From an uncultured Clostridia bacterium (GTDB taxonomy: Bacteria; Bacillota; Clostridia; Christensenellales; CAG-138), in the NCBI GenBank assembly GCA_944366945.1, contig CALVWJ010000002.1:125269-189268 (forward strand): a DNA stretch of 64,000 nt, written 5' to 3'. The notes beneath the pieces are model-generated. The model did not search any database. It had not been told where the DNA came from and worked only from the letters and a program-made list of their open reading frames with translations. Below, piece after piece: positions 35,361-44,534 of the stretch. The translations under genes and the position numbers were made by a program. Positions within the stretch are counted from its first letter, which is position 1; the number at the start of each line of letters is the position of its first letter.

Positions 35361-35513
35361 CTTCAGCGGGGCGGCGCTTCGCTTTCCGCAGGCGCTACGC
35401 TACCCTATCGAGCCGGAAAATGCGCACCATCCAATCCCCCCAGGCTGGGCGAAAGCGCATCCCCCAGCACCAGCAGCTTGCAGGGCCCGGCCGGCACCAG
35501 CACTTCCTTTTTT
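35361..35513. repeat. Copy 1 of a tandem duplication of an SDR gene 3' end
   Basis: About 150 bp closely matching 35535-35681, at an offset of 168-174 bp. The matched part encodes, on the minus strand, the C-terminal KEVLVPAGPCKLLVLGDALSPS of the neighbouring SDR. This copy lies beyond that gene's stop codon, carries a one-base insertion in a C run, and is not translated as part of the gene. Confidence 0.85.
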
Positions 35514-35534
35514 GCTTTTCCGGCGTTTCCAAAT

Positions 35535-35681
35535 CTTCAGTGGCGCGGCGTTTCGCTTTCCCCAGGCGCCACCCCGTTGAGCTGGAAAGTACGCACCATC
35601 CAATCCCCCAGGCTGGGTGAAAGCGCATCCCCCAGCACCAGCAGCTTGCAGGGCCCCGCTGGCACCAGCACTTCCTTTTTC
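35535..35681. repeat. Copy 2 of the tandem duplication (inside the SDR gene)
   Basis: The in-gene copy, containing the SDR stop codon near its left end. It differs from copy 1 by scattered substitutions and a one-base indel, so the duplication is not recent. Confidence 0.85.
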
Positions 35682-36346
35682 CGCTTCCGCACGCAGGTTA
35701 CAATTGCGTTTGCAACAAGTTCCGGAGCCATCTTGGGGGTAATGCCCGGGCAAGCCACATGCGCGATCTGCGGCGTATCCGTACGGCTTGGGAAAACCGT
35801 TCCCACATACACGCCGCTCCCCCGCATCTCCTGCCGAAGCACCTGCTGAAACCCGTTGAGCGCAAATTTGGAAGCCACATAAGCAGCATCGGGCGGAACG
35901 CCTTTTTTGCCATCCATGGAGCATGTAACTACTATGCTTCCCGCGCGGCGGGCGCGCATGCCGGGCAAAACGGCATAGATGGTGTTGAGCGTGCCGAAAA
36001 AGTTGGTTTCCATCACGGTGCGGATCTGCGCCATGGTAAGCGCTTCGGCCGGGCAGCGCAGATAAATCCCAGCGTTGCAAATGGCGGCATCCAGCGCGCC
36101 AAAGCGGGCGCATGCCGCTTCGACCGCAGCGCCGATCTGCGCTGCATCCGCGGTATCCGCAAGGTAAGGCTCCGCAGCCACCCCGAGCGCGCGCACCTCC
36201 TCTGCAACCGCATCAAGGCGCGCCGCATTGCGCGCAACCAGCGCGAGCGAAGCGCCTTCCCGCGCAAACGCGAGCGCTGCTGCGCGGCCTATCCCGCTTG
36301 ATGCCCCGGTAATTAGCACCGTTTTCCCATTCATCCGAGCCCGCAT
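35537..36346 (-). CDS. Short-chain dehydrogenase/reductase (SDR)
   Basis: A 269-residue NAD(P)-dependent oxidoreductase of the classical SDR family: TGASSGIG cofactor motif at about 12-19, CNAGIY (NAG), catalytic Ser around VTCSMDG and Tyr-x3-Lys in YVASK. A longer C-terminus (KEVLVPAGPCKLLVLGDALSP) than most SDRs suggests a membrane-facing lipid or sterol-type substrate (weak inference). The ATG at 36346 is chosen because GAAGGG lies upstream. The downstream DNA carries a partial tandem duplicate of its 3' end. Confidence 0.82.
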   Translation of the reverse strand: MRARMNGKTVLITGASSGIGRAAALAFAREGASLALVARNAARLDAVAEEVRALGVAAEPYLADTADAAQIGAAVEAACARFGALDAAICNAGIYLRCPAEALTMAQIRTVMETNFFGTLNTIYAVLPGMRARRAGSIVVTCSMDGKKGVPPDAAYVASKFALNGFQQVLRQEMRGSGVYVGTVFPSRTDTPQIAHVACPGITPKMAPELVANAIVTCVRKRKKEVLVPAGPCKLLVLGDALSPSLGDWMVRTFQLNGVAPGESETPRH

Positions 36347-36392
36347 TTTAAGCATCCCTTCCTTTCCCATGCCAATTCATTTCTTTGCCACG

Positions 36393-36421
36393 AGTATAGC
36401 AAACGCGGCCCGCCCGGTCAA
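36393..36421 (-). promoter_or_regulatory. Promoter of the SDR gene
   Basis: Minus-strand TTGACC, 17-nt spacer ending in TGC, TATACT, about 45 bp upstream of the start. Its presence rules out a small minus-strand frame at 36377-36628 as a gene. The rest of 36422-36696 shows no gene. Confidence 0.75.
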
Positions 36422-36696
36422 ACGCCGCAGCAGTGCAAAACCGCTTGACATGCCGGCGCGGCGTGCAGTAGCATATAATATATCTGCCTTGGACACGCCG
36501 CGTGCAAGGCCAGCCGCTATCCGCGCTTGCATCTCAAAACGATCGAGGCAGAAGGTAAACGAGTTGAATGGCCACAAACGCTGCACGCGCCTCACAGGCC
36601 CATGTTTAAAATCCTGTTTGTTATGCAATTGCAGGCATTTTCCCGTTCACGCCGCCTGTTGGCGTAAGAATATTCTAATATGAAAGGAACCCTTCC

Positions 36697-37569
36697 ATGT
36701 TCATCCGGGACCTTTTGCAAACAAAACCCGTAACCTTTTCCTGCGAGTTGTTCCCGCCCAAGGCCGGCACCGATTTGGCCCGCGCCGACGAGGTCGTGGA
36801 ACAGACGGCGCGCCTCAAGCCGGATTTCATCAGCGTTACCTATGGCGCGAGCGGCAACACCTCCCATAACACGCTGCGCATGGCCCGCCGCATTGAGGAG
36901 AACGGCTGCACCGCGCTTGCGCACCTAACCTGCGTTTCCGCTTCCCGTTCGGATGTTGCTGTGCGGCTTGACGCCATGCAGCAAAATGGAGTGCAAAACG
37001 TGCTTGCCCTGCGCGGCGACCTGCCCGAGGGCGAGACCAAGCCGGCTGACGCCTGCTTCCAGCATGCCAACGAGCTCGTGGAAGCGATCCGCGCGCACGG
37101 CGGATTCTGCATCGGCGGCGCATGCTATCCCGAAGGCCATGTGGAAAGCGCATCCCAGGAAGAGGACATTGCCAACTTGAAGCGCAAGGTGGAAGCGGGT
37201 TGCGATTTTTTGACCACCCAGATGTTCTTCGACAATAACGTACTCTATCGTTTCCTTTATAAGCTTTATGCCAAGGGGATCACCGTGCCCGTTCTGGCCG
37301 GCATCATGCCGGTGACCAACAAGAAGCAGATGACTCGCATCATCCGCTTGAGCGGCACTTCCCTGCCGCCGCGGTTCCAGAACATTCTGGACCGCTTTGG
37401 GGATGACAGCGCGGCCATGGAACAGGCGGGCATCGCCTATGCCACGGAGCAGATCATCGACCTGGTTGCAAACGGCGTGCGCGGCGTCCATCTTTACACC
37501 ATGAACCGGCCGGACATCGCCGGGCGCATCGCAAACAATCTATCCCATATTCTGGGCAAGGACGCATGA
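36697..37569 (+). CDS. metF: 5,10-Methylenetetrahydrofolate reductase
   Basis: FAD enzyme reducing methylene-THF to methyl-THF, the methyl donor for MetH and, in acetogens, for the Wood-Ljungdahl pathway. The 290 residues start with FSCELFPPK (catalytic Glu) and contain FISVTYGA, LALRGDLP and QMFFDN, typical of MetF. AAAGGA precedes the ATG at 36697. It overlaps the next gene by 4 nt in a three-gene methionine operon. No SAM or cobalamin riboswitch was recognised upstream. Confidence 0.95.
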   Translation: MFIRDLLQTKPVTFSCELFPPKAGTDLARADEVVEQTARLKPDFISVTYGASGNTSHNTLRMARRIEENGCTALAHLTCVSASRSDVAVRLDAMQQNGVQNVLALRGDLPEGETKPADACFQHANELVEAIRAHGGFCIGGACYPEGHVESASQEEDIANLKRKVEAGCDFLTTQMFFDNNVLYRFLYKLYAKGITVPVLAGIMPVTNKKQMTRIIRLSGTSLPPRFQNILDRFGDDSAAMEQAGIAYATEQIIDLVANGVRGVHLYTMNRPDIAGRIANNLSHILGKDA

Positions 37570-38213
37570 GGGTCCGCCGGGAAGAAGCGCTGCGGTATCT
37601 GGGCGCAAAGGGCGCGCCGGATGCGCAGGTTGAAGCGCTGCTTGACGGCGCAGTGGAAGCGCTCAACGCCTGTGCTGCGCCGCGTTATGTTGCCTTGCGT
37701 GTGCCCGTGGAAGTCCGTGGCGCAGAGGTATCGCTCCAGGCGTTTACGGCGAATTCCTCCGCTCTCGCTGCGCGCCTTTCCGGCTGCAGCGCGGCATACC
37801 TGTTCGCTGCAACGCTCGGCGCCGAGGTGGATCGCGCAATGGCGCGCCTTTTCAAGCTGGATGTAGCGCGCGCGTTTGCGTTGCAGGCATGCGCTGCAAG
37901 CGCGCTTGAGTGTTTCTGCGATGATTCCTGCGCTGCGCTTGCGCAGGAATGCGCGCGCGAGGGGCTTTTCCTGCGCCCCCGCTTTTCGCCGGGGTATGGC
38001 AGCTTTTCCATCGTGCATCAATCGGATATGCTCCGCGCGTTGCAGGCGGATAAGCGGCTTGGCCTTTCTGAAACCGATTCGCATATGCTTACGCCGCTCA
38101 AGTCCGTGACCGCTGTAATCGGCCTTTCCGCTGAAAACACCGTCTGCGCAGTGCATAAGTGCGCGCAGTGCGATAATCTCACCTGTGAATACCGAAAGGA
38201 ACCAAAACCATGA
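37566..38213 (+). CDS. Methionine synthase activation-domain protein
   Basis: A 215-residue protein equal to the C-terminal reactivation domain of MetH, encoded separately. RFSPGYGSF (the SAM-binding loop R-x-SPGYG) and the cysteine-rich end CAVHKCAQCDNLTCEYR are diagnostic. It would reductively methylate cob(II)alamin with SAM to revive inactive MetH. It overlaps metF and metH by 4 nt on each side, so the three proteins are made together. Confidence 0.92.
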   Translation: MRVRREEALRYLGAKGAPDAQVEALLDGAVEALNACAAPRYVALRVPVEVRGAEVSLQAFTANSSALAARLSGCSAAYLFAATLGAEVDRAMARLFKLDVARAFALQACAASALECFCDDSCAALAQECAREGLFLRPRFSPGYGSFSIVHQSDMLRALQADKRLGLSETDSHMLTPLKSVTAVIGLSAENTVCAVHKCAQCDNLTCEYRKEPKP

Positions 38214-40594
38214 ACCTGCAAACCCTGCTGCAAAAGCAGCTGCTTTTTCTCGATGGCGCAATGGGCACCATGCTCCAGAGCGCGGGCCTTCCGGCGGGTG
38301 AAGCGCCGGATGTTTGGAACTTGACCCACCCGGAGGAAGTGGAAGCCGTGCATGCGGCCTACCTTGCTGCGGGGAGCGACATTCTTACAACCAATACCTT
38401 CGGCTGCACGGCGCACAAGCTTGCGCCCACGGGCTATTGCGCCGCAGAAGTCGCGGCGGCGGCAGTGCGCAACGCAAAGGCAGCCATCGCAAAGGCGGGC
38501 GGGAAACAGCGTTTTGTGGCGTTTGATGTAGGGCCCACGGGCAAGCTTCTCAAGCCGCTCGGCGATCTCGCTTTTGAGGACGCCTATCGCATGTTCCGCG
38601 AGGCCATCGAAGCCGGCGCAGCAGCCGGGGCGGATCTGGTGCTGATCGAAACCATGTCCGACGCCTATGAGCTCAAGGCCGCCGTACTCGCCGCAAAGGA
38701 GGGCGCTTCGCTCCCCGTTTGTGCAACGGTAACGCTGGACCGGCGCGGCAAGCTTCTAACCGGCGGCGATGTTGCAAGCGTTGTTGCGCTTCTCGAAGGG
38801 TTGCGCGTGGATGCACTTGGCCTCAATTGCGGCCTTGGGCCACGCGAAATGCTCCCCTTCCTGCAGCAGATGCGCGCGCTCTCAAGCCTGCCCATCCTGC
38901 TCCAGCCCAACGCAGGGCTTCCGCGGGAAGTCGAAGGCAAAACCGTGTTTGACGTTGGGCCGGAAGAATTTGCCGCGCTGATGGAAGCGTGCGTGCAAGG
39001 CGGCGCAGGCCTCGTGGGTGGCTGCTGCGGCACTACGCCGGAGCACATCCGCGCGCTCGTTGCCCGCTGTGCGGGCCTCACACCCCCGGTGGTAGAAGAA
39101 AAACACCGCACGGTGGCCTGTTCCTATGCGCGTACCGTCTGCTTCGGGCAGGGAAAGCCGGTGCTCATCGGCGAGCGCATCAACCCAACGGGCAAACCGC
39201 GCATGAAGCAGGCCTTGCGGGATGGGGATTTTGATTTGATTTTGCGCGAAGGCATCCTGCAGCAGGAGCAAGGCGTGGATGCGCTTGATGTAAACGCTGG
39301 CTTGCCGGAATTGGACGAGCCCGCCGTGCTCACCTCGCTTACAGAGCAACTGCAAGCCGTAACCGATCTTCCGCTTCAGCTTGATTCGGCGGATCCGGAA
39401 GCGCTTGCCCGCGCACTGCGCGTTTACAATGGAAAACCGATTATCAACTCGGTTAGCGGCAAAGAGAGCAGCATGGAAGCCGTATTCCCGCTTGCAGCGC
39501 GCTATGGCGGCGTAATCGTTGCGCTCACGCTGGATGAAAGCGGCATCCCGGAGGATGTTGAAGGCCGCATCGCCATTGCCCGGCGCATCCTTGCGCGCGG
39601 TGCTGCTTATGGCCTCAAGCCGCACGATTTTCTTTTCGACCCGCTCACGCTCACCATCAGCTCGGGCAATGAGAACGCGCGCATCACGCTCGCTTGCGTG
39701 CGCCGCCTGCACGAAGAGCTTGGCGTGTGCACCTCGCTTGGCGTTTCCAACGTTTCCTTCGGCCTGCCCGCGCGCAGCTATCTCAACGCGAACTTCTTTG
39801 CGCTCGCTCTGGGCGCAGGGCTTTCCGCAGCGATTTTAAACCCGCATGCCCCCGGCATGATGGAAGCTGCACGCGCGTGCACAGCGCTGCTTGGCGGGGA
39901 TGCAAACTGTGCCGCTTACATTGCCGCCTATGGCGGTGCACCGGCTACACCCGCGCAGCCGGCCGCGCAGGCGGAAGCCATGTCCCTGCATGACGCAGTG
40001 CTGCGGGGCCTGCGTCAGCCTGCACTGGAAGCAGCAAAGCGTGAGCTCGCGCAAAAAGACCCGCTTGCAGTCATCGAAAGCGGCCTAATCCCCGCACTCA
40101 ACGAGGCGGGTGAACGCTTTGAGGCAGGAACGCTCTTCCTTCCCCAGCTTTTGATGTGCGCAGAAGCGGCAAAGGCTGCTTTTTCGGCCATCCGTGCGCA
40201 GATGGGCGATGCAGCCGGCGCCACGCGCGGGACCGTGGTGGTTGCAACGGTGCAGGGCGATGTGCACGACATCGGGAAAAACATCGTAAAAGCGCTGCTG
40301 GAAAACTACCAGTTCCGCGTAATCGATCTTGGCAAAGATGTCCCGCCGGAGGCCATCGTGGAAGCTGCGGCTGCGCATCAAGCGCGGCTTGTTGGCCTCT
40401 CTGCTCTCATGACTACAACCGTACCCAGCATGAAGCGCACCATCCAGGCCCTTCGCGCGCAAGTTCCAGGATGCCTTGTAATGTGCGGCGGCGCCGTGCT
40501 CACGGAAGAATATACCCGCGATATCGGCGCAGATTTCTATGTGCGCGATGCGATGGAATCCGTGCGCCGCGCGCGCGAAGTGTATCCAGAATAA
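38210..40594 (+). CDS. metH: Cobalamin-dependent methionine synthase lacking the activation domain
   Basis: A 794-residue enzyme transferring methyl from methyl-THF to homocysteine. Domains in order: homocysteine S-methyltransferase (~1-290, with zinc cysteines in LGLNCG and GGCCGTTPEH), pterin-binding domain (~310-570, GERINPTGK, DVNAG), the B12 cap (~600-670), and the B12-binding Rossmann domain with the DxHxxG motif (Asp684, His686, Gly689 in GDVHDIG). The activation domain (E. coli MetH is ~1227 residues) is missing but encoded by the preceding gene. Confidence 0.95.
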   Translation: MNLQTLLQKQLLFLDGAMGTMLQSAGLPAGEAPDVWNLTHPEEVEAVHAAYLAAGSDILTTNTFGCTAHKLAPTGYCAAEVAAAAVRNAKAAIAKAGGKQRFVAFDVGPTGKLLKPLGDLAFEDAYRMFREAIEAGAAAGADLVLIETMSDAYELKAAVLAAKEGASLPVCATVTLDRRGKLLTGGDVASVVALLEGLRVDALGLNCGLGPREMLPFLQQMRALSSLPILLQPNAGLPREVEGKTVFDVGPEEFAALMEACVQGGAGLVGGCCGTTPEHIRALVARCAGLTPPVVEEKHRTVACSYARTVCFGQGKPVLIGERINPTGKPRMKQALRDGDFDLILREGILQQEQGVDALDVNAGLPELDEPAVLTSLTEQLQAVTDLPLQLDSADPEALARALRVYNGKPIINSVSGKESSMEAVFPLAARYGGVIVALTLDESGIPEDVEGRIAIARRILARGAAYGLKPHDFLFDPLTLTISSGNENARITLACVRRLHEELGVCTSLGVSNVSFGLPARSYLNANFFALALGAGLSAAILNPHAPGMMEAARACTALLGGDANCAAYIAAYGGAPATPAQPAAQAEAMSLHDAVLRGLRQPALEAAKRELAQKDPLAVIESGLIPALNEAGERFEAGTLFLPQLLMCAEAAKAAFSAIRAQMGDAAGATRGTVVVATVQGDVHDIGKNIVKALLENYQFRVIDLGKDVPPEAIVEAAAAHQARLVGLSALMTTTVPSMKRTIQALRAQVPGCLVMCGGAVLTEEYTRDIGADFYVRDAMESVRRAREVYPE

Positions 40595-40606
40595 ACGGGC
40601 ATTGCT

Positions 40607-40641
40607 GCAAGCGCCTGCCTCTTGATGCGGCAGGCGCTTGC
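40607..40641. terminator. Strong hairpin after metH
   Basis: GCAAGCGCCTGCC / GGCAGGCGCTTGC, a perfect 13-bp stem with a 9-nt loop, 12 bp after the metH stop. No U tract follows, so it may protect the mRNA end or act as a Rho-type stop. Confidence 0.55.
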
Positions 40642-40771
40642 GCTTGGAAAGAATGTAGAACAGGCCATATTCCTTTCGGCATGCATCCAAAATCGGCAGC
40701 ATAGCTTTCTATAACGCACAAAATGCCACCGAAAAGCATGGGCCTGCAGCGGCGCCGGTTTGATTTTTTGC

Positions 40772-40800
40772 TTGCAAAAACATGCCATTGCATGTATGCT
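40772..40800 (+). promoter_or_regulatory. Promoter of the small membrane-anchored gene
   Basis: TTGCAA, 17-nt spacer, TATGCT, about 40 bp upstream of the ATG at 40838. Confidence 0.5.
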
Positions 40801-40837
40801 TTTAGGTATCGTTTTGTTTCAACCACGAAAGGAATGC

Positions 40838-41398
40838 ATGATCATGCCGAACGAACAAAAAACAAGCAGCAAAAAAAGAATCTGGCTCATCCCCGTATGC
40901 ATCCTGGCCGCAGTAGCGCTCATTGCAGCGATCGTATTGGCTGCAAAAGCCGAACGCAAGGCAGTGCTTACAAAAACGCTTACAACATTCTATGATGCGC
41001 TCTATATCGAAAGCGACCTCGATGCGATGAAGGCCTGCATAGCCGAAGACGCGCGCGAGGATTTTGAATCCGTTATGTCCATGGGAGGCATCACGCCAGG
41101 CTATTATCGGAATTATGTGCAGGATGCACTCCTTGAAATCGGCACGGAGTTTACCATTGGTGTGCGCATTACAAGCCTTTCTGAATATGGCACATCGGAT
41201 ATCGCAAAGATCCAGCAGACTTTCCCCGACACGGAAAAGGCTGTGCGCGCCGAATATGAGATCATCTTTACCGACACAAATGGCGAAGACCATGTTTATA
41301 CCAATTCCATGATTTTCGTCATGGTGGATAATCACTGGTATATGAGCACGCACCTTGCGCTCCCGATCGGCGCAAACATGTCCATCAGCAACAGCTAA
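40838..41398 (+). CDS. Membrane-anchored hypothetical protein
   Basis: A 186-residue protein of unknown function. A short basic N-terminus, one membrane helix (about 16-37, IWLIPVCILAAVALIAAIVLAA), and a ~145-residue outer part with alternating helices and strands like an NTF2/DUF4878 fold (FYDALYIESDLDAMKACIAED, ending VDNHWYMS). GAAAGGA lies just upstream; ATG 40838 and ATG 40844 are both possible starts. Confidence 0.65.
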   Translation: MIMPNEQKTSSKKRIWLIPVCILAAVALIAAIVLAAKAERKAVLTKTLTTFYDALYIESDLDAMKACIAEDAREDFESVMSMGGITPGYYRNYVQDALLEIGTEFTIGVRITSLSEYGTSDIAKIQQTFPDTEKAVRAEYEIIFTDTNGEDHVYTNSMIFVMVDNHWYMSTHLALPIGANMSISNS

Positions 41399-41412
41399 AC
41401 GATTTTTTCTTG

Positions 41413-41436
41413 AAAGCGGCCTGCAGGGGCCGCTTT
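41413..41436 (+). terminator. Terminator of the small membrane-anchored gene
   Basis: AAAGCGGCC / GGCCGCTTT stem followed by TTTAAATT, 15 bp after the stop codon. Confidence 0.65.
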
Positions 41437-41715
41437 TAAATTGCAAAAAGCTGGCTGCGCGCTTTCCAGATTGCTTCCACGCCCTTGCCCCTGCGGCGCG
41501 ACCAGAAACGATGTAGGGAGAACTTTGATGCAAGCCTTCTGCGGTTCTTCTGCGCATCTTCCAGGGAGCATGTTCTTGCCCTTTTGTAGTAATTTAGCCT
41601 AAGCACCAAATCGGATGCAAACTTCGGGGCCATTCCCCTTTGGGCAAGCTGGAGGCGGTTCGCATACGCTGCCCTTCTATTCAAATTACGAATAGATACA
41701 TAAGCACCTCATATA
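41437..41715. other. Intergenic region with one doubtful minus-strand frame
   Basis: An 82-codon minus-strand frame (41436-41684, TTG start, no Shine-Dalgarno) uses AGA/AGG and CTA codons that neighbouring genes avoid and has no recognisable motif. I do not annotate it as a gene. No RNA structure was seen. Confidence 0.3.
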
Positions 41716-41743
41716 TTCACTTATGGGGAAAGCATGGTATCAT
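41716..41743 (+). promoter_or_regulatory. Candidate promoter of purA-purB
   Basis: TTCACT, 16-nt spacer ending in TGG, TATCAT, about 70 bp upstream of the purA ATG. Confidence 0.45.
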
Positions 41744-41813
41744 ACAGGTGGAATCGCGTGCCTCATTGCACGAGGGCGATTCCTTTGAATCGAATTGATG
41801 GAGGAATTCAGCT

Positions 41814-43088
41814 ATGGCAAATTGCGCGATCGTAGGCGTAAACTGGGGCGATGAAGGCAAAGGCCGCATGGTAGACCTCATTGCCGAAGATTATGATGTT
41901 GTCATCCGCTACCAGGGCGGCAACAATGCAGGGCATACCGTAATCAATGAATATGGGAAATTCGCGCTGCATCTCATCCCTTCGGGCATCTTCCGCCCTG
42001 GCGTAGTCAACGTGCTCGGCAACGGCACGGTGATCGATCTCGAAGCGCTTTTTGGCGAGATGGAAACGCTGCGCAAAGCAGGGGTTTCCGTTACGCCCGA
42101 AAACTTCAAGATCAGCGATCGTGCAACCATCGTATTCCCTTATCATAAGCTGCTGGATGAGCTGGAAGAAGCCCGCCTTAAGGATGCAAAATACGGTTCC
42201 ACAAAGCGCGGCATTGCCCCGGTCTACAGCGATAAGTATCAAAAGAAGAGCCTCATGATGGGAGAGCTTCTCTATCCAGAATACCTGGAACGCCATCTTT
42301 CCGGCGTGCTTGCATGGAAAAACCTCACCATTGAAAACGTGTATGGCGCAAAGGGCTTCGCGCTTGCGGATCTTCTTGCCTGGACCGAAGAGTTCGGCAG
42401 CAAGCTCAAGCCTTACGTTTGCGACGTAGGTGCCTTCCTCGCGGATGCACAAGCTTCCGGCAAAAACATCCTGTTTGAGGCGCAGCTTGGCGCGCTAAGG
42501 GATATCGATTATGGCATTTACCCCTATACCTCATCTTCTACGCCGCTTGCGGCCTACGCACCCATCGGCTGTGGGCTGCCAAGCCTTAAGGTAGACACCG
42601 TGCTCGGCATCGTGAAGGCGTATTCCACCTGCGTGGGCGAAGGGCCGTTCACTGCGGAATGGTTTGGCGAAGAAGCGGAGCGTCTGCGCGAGGCTGGCGG
42701 CGAATACGGTGCTGCAACGGGGCGTCCGCGCCGCGTTGGCCCGTTTGATGTAGTCGCTACGCGCTATGGCGTGCGCGTGCAGGGCGCAACGCAGATCGCC
42801 CTCACCAAGCTCGATGTGCTTTCTTACATGGAAAAAATCCCGGTTTGCACCCAGTATGAGATTGGCGGCAAGCGAGTGGACGAATTCCCCTTCCCCGCCG
42901 CGCTCGCCGAGGCAAAACCCGTGATGGAATATCTGCCCGGTTGGGGCTGCGATATCAGCAATGCGCGCAAGTTCGGCGACCTGCCTGCGGCTGCGCGCGA
43001 TTATGTGCGCTATGTTGAAGATACGCTGCGCACGCCTATCCCTTATGTTTCCGTGGGCGCGGCCCGGGATGCAATCATCCTGCGCTAA
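41814..43088 (+). CDS. purA: Adenylosuccinate synthetase
   Basis: GTP-dependent enzyme joining IMP and aspartate, the first step from IMP to AMP. The 424 residues keep the catalytic loop WGDEGKG, NAGHT, STKRGIAP and TGRPRR. They belong to a divergent Clostridia subgroup in which the usual Gln before WGDEGKG is Asn and the IMP segment EGAQGtlLD reads EAQLGALRD, with YTSSST instead of VTSSNTT. GGAGG precedes the ATG. It is followed 12 bp later by purB, whose product uses the reaction's product. Confidence 0.93.
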   Translation: MANCAIVGVNWGDEGKGRMVDLIAEDYDVVIRYQGGNNAGHTVINEYGKFALHLIPSGIFRPGVVNVLGNGTVIDLEALFGEMETLRKAGVSVTPENFKISDRATIVFPYHKLLDELEEARLKDAKYGSTKRGIAPVYSDKYQKKSLMMGELLYPEYLERHLSGVLAWKNLTIENVYGAKGFALADLLAWTEEFGSKLKPYVCDVGAFLADAQASGKNILFEAQLGALRDIDYGIYPYTSSSTPLAAYAPIGCGLPSLKVDTVLGIVKAYSTCVGEGPFTAEWFGEEAERLREAGGEYGAATGRPRRVGPFDVVATRYGVRVQGATQIALTKLDVLSYMEKIPVCTQYEIGGKRVDEFPFPAALAEAKPVMEYLPGWGCDISNARKFGDLPAAARDYVRYVEDTLRTPIPYVSVGAARDAIILR

Positions 43089-43100
43089 AGGGAGGTTCCC

Positions 43101-44516
43101 ATGAAAGATCGTTATGAAAGCCCGCTTTGTTCCCGCTATTCTTCGGAACGCATGCAGCGCCTGTTCTCTTCGGATACGCGCTTTTCCACCTGGCGCAGGC
43201 TCTGGGTGGAGCTCGCGGATGCGCAGCGCAAGCTTGGCCTTCCCATCACAGAGGCGCAGGTTGCAGAGCTGCGGGCGCATCTGACGGATATCGATTATGA
43301 AGCGGTTGCAGCGCGGGAAGCGGCTGTGCGCCATGATGTAATGGCACACATTTACGCGTATGGCCTCTGCTGCCCCAGCGCAAAGGGGATCATCCACCTG
43401 GGCGCCACCAGCTGCTACGTTACGGATAACGCCGACCTCGTGATTTACCGGGATGCGCTCAAGCTCATCCGCGCGGAAATCGTTACGGTCCTAAAAGATC
43501 TCGCTGCCTTTGCACAGCGGTATAAGGCGCTCCCTACCCCGGGCTATACGCATTACCAGAACGCGCAGCCCGTAACCGTGGGCAAGCGCGCCTGCCTCTG
43601 GATGCAGGATCTCATGCTCGATCTTGAGGAGCTCGATGCCGTGCTCGGCGCCATGCGTTTTTTGGGTTGCCGTGGCACTACGGGCACAGAGGCAAGCTTT
43701 TTGGAGCTGTTTGAAGGGAATACTGCAAAGATCGACGAAATGAACCGCATCATAGCAAACGCGTTCGGCTTTGCACGCTGCTATCCCGTCTCCGGGCAGA
43801 CCTATCCGCGCAAGCTGGATAGCCGCATCCTTTCTGCGCTTTCTTCCGTTGCGCAAAGCGCACACAAGTTTGCGAACGATATGCGCCTGCTCCAGCATGA
43901 TCAGCAAGTGGAAGAACCGTTTGAAAAGGACCAGATCGGTTCTTCTGCCATGGCTTATAAGCGCAACCCCATGCGGTGCGAGCGCATCTGCTCGCTTGCG
44001 CGCTACGTGATGGCAGATGCGCAAAACGCTGCCATGACAGCATCAACCCAGTGGTTCGAGCGCACGCTGGATGATTCTGCAAATCGCCGCATCGCGCTGC
44101 CGGAAGCGTTCCTTGCAGTAGACGCGGTGCTTCGGCTTTACCACAACGTTGCTTCCGGGCTCCATGTAAACGAAAAGGTTATCGAAGCCGCGATGGAGAA
44201 TTTCCTGCCTTTCCTCGCAACGGAAAACCTGCTCATGGAAGGTGTAAAACGCGGCGGCGACCGCCAGGCGCTGCATGAAATCATTCGGACGCACTCGATG
44301 GCCGCCACGCGGCGGATGAAGGATGGCGGGCGCTGCGACCTGCTGGAACGCCTTGCGGAAGACCCGGCCTTCCCGCTCAATGGCGAAGAAATCCGCGCAT
44401 TGCTCAACCCGGCTGCTTTCATTGGCCGCTGCCCAGAGCAGGTAACGGCGTTTCTTGCAGAATGCGCACCGCTGCTTTCGGGCGAAACCGCAGAAATGCA
44501 AAGCCTGCGCGTATAA
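43101..44516 (+). CDS. purB: Adenylosuccinate lyase
   Basis: Splits adenylosuccinate to AMP and fumarate, and SAICAR to AICAR in the main purine pathway. The 471 residues show the family signature GSSAMAYKRNPM with the catalytic serine loop, TPGYTHYQNAQPVT with the catalytic His, and the HLGATSC motif. GGGAGG lies before the ATG at 43101. It forms an operon with purA, closed by the terminator at 44535. Confidence 0.96.
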   Translation: MKDRYESPLCSRYSSERMQRLFSSDTRFSTWRRLWVELADAQRKLGLPITEAQVAELRAHLTDIDYEAVAAREAAVRHDVMAHIYAYGLCCPSAKGIIHLGATSCYVTDNADLVIYRDALKLIRAEIVTVLKDLAAFAQRYKALPTPGYTHYQNAQPVTVGKRACLWMQDLMLDLEELDAVLGAMRFLGCRGTTGTEASFLELFEGNTAKIDEMNRIIANAFGFARCYPVSGQTYPRKLDSRILSALSSVAQSAHKFANDMRLLQHDQQVEEPFEKDQIGSSAMAYKRNPMRCERICSLARYVMADAQNAAMTASTQWFERTLDDSANRRIALPEAFLAVDAVLRLYHNVASGLHVNEKVIEAAMENFLPFLATENLLMEGVKRGGDRQALHEIIRTHSMAATRRMKDGGRCDLLERLAEDPAFPLNGEEIRALLNPAAFIGRCPEQVTAFLAECAPLLSGETAEMQSLRV

Positions 44517-44534
44517 ACAGCGCTTGCCTTTTCC

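Noticed and set aside
35400..36113. 237-codon minus-strand frame overlapping the SDR gene
   Set aside because: Shifted frame of the SDR gene running into the duplicated 3' end; the SDR frame carries the real catalytic motifs.
36377..36628. 83-codon minus-strand frame upstream of the SDR gene
   Set aside because: It contains a good promoter (TTGACC-17-TATACT) for the SDR gene and no ribosome-binding site of its own.
41436..41684. 82-codon minus-strand frame upstream of purA
   Set aside because: TTG start without a Shine-Dalgarno site, unusual AGA/AGG/CTA codons and no recognisable motif; kept only as a note in the intergenic entry.
41814..43088. PurA altered motifs as evidence of a new enzyme
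   Set aside because: The same substitutions (for example NWGDEGKG and EAQLGAL) are typical of a known Clostridia PurA subgroup, and purB follows directly.
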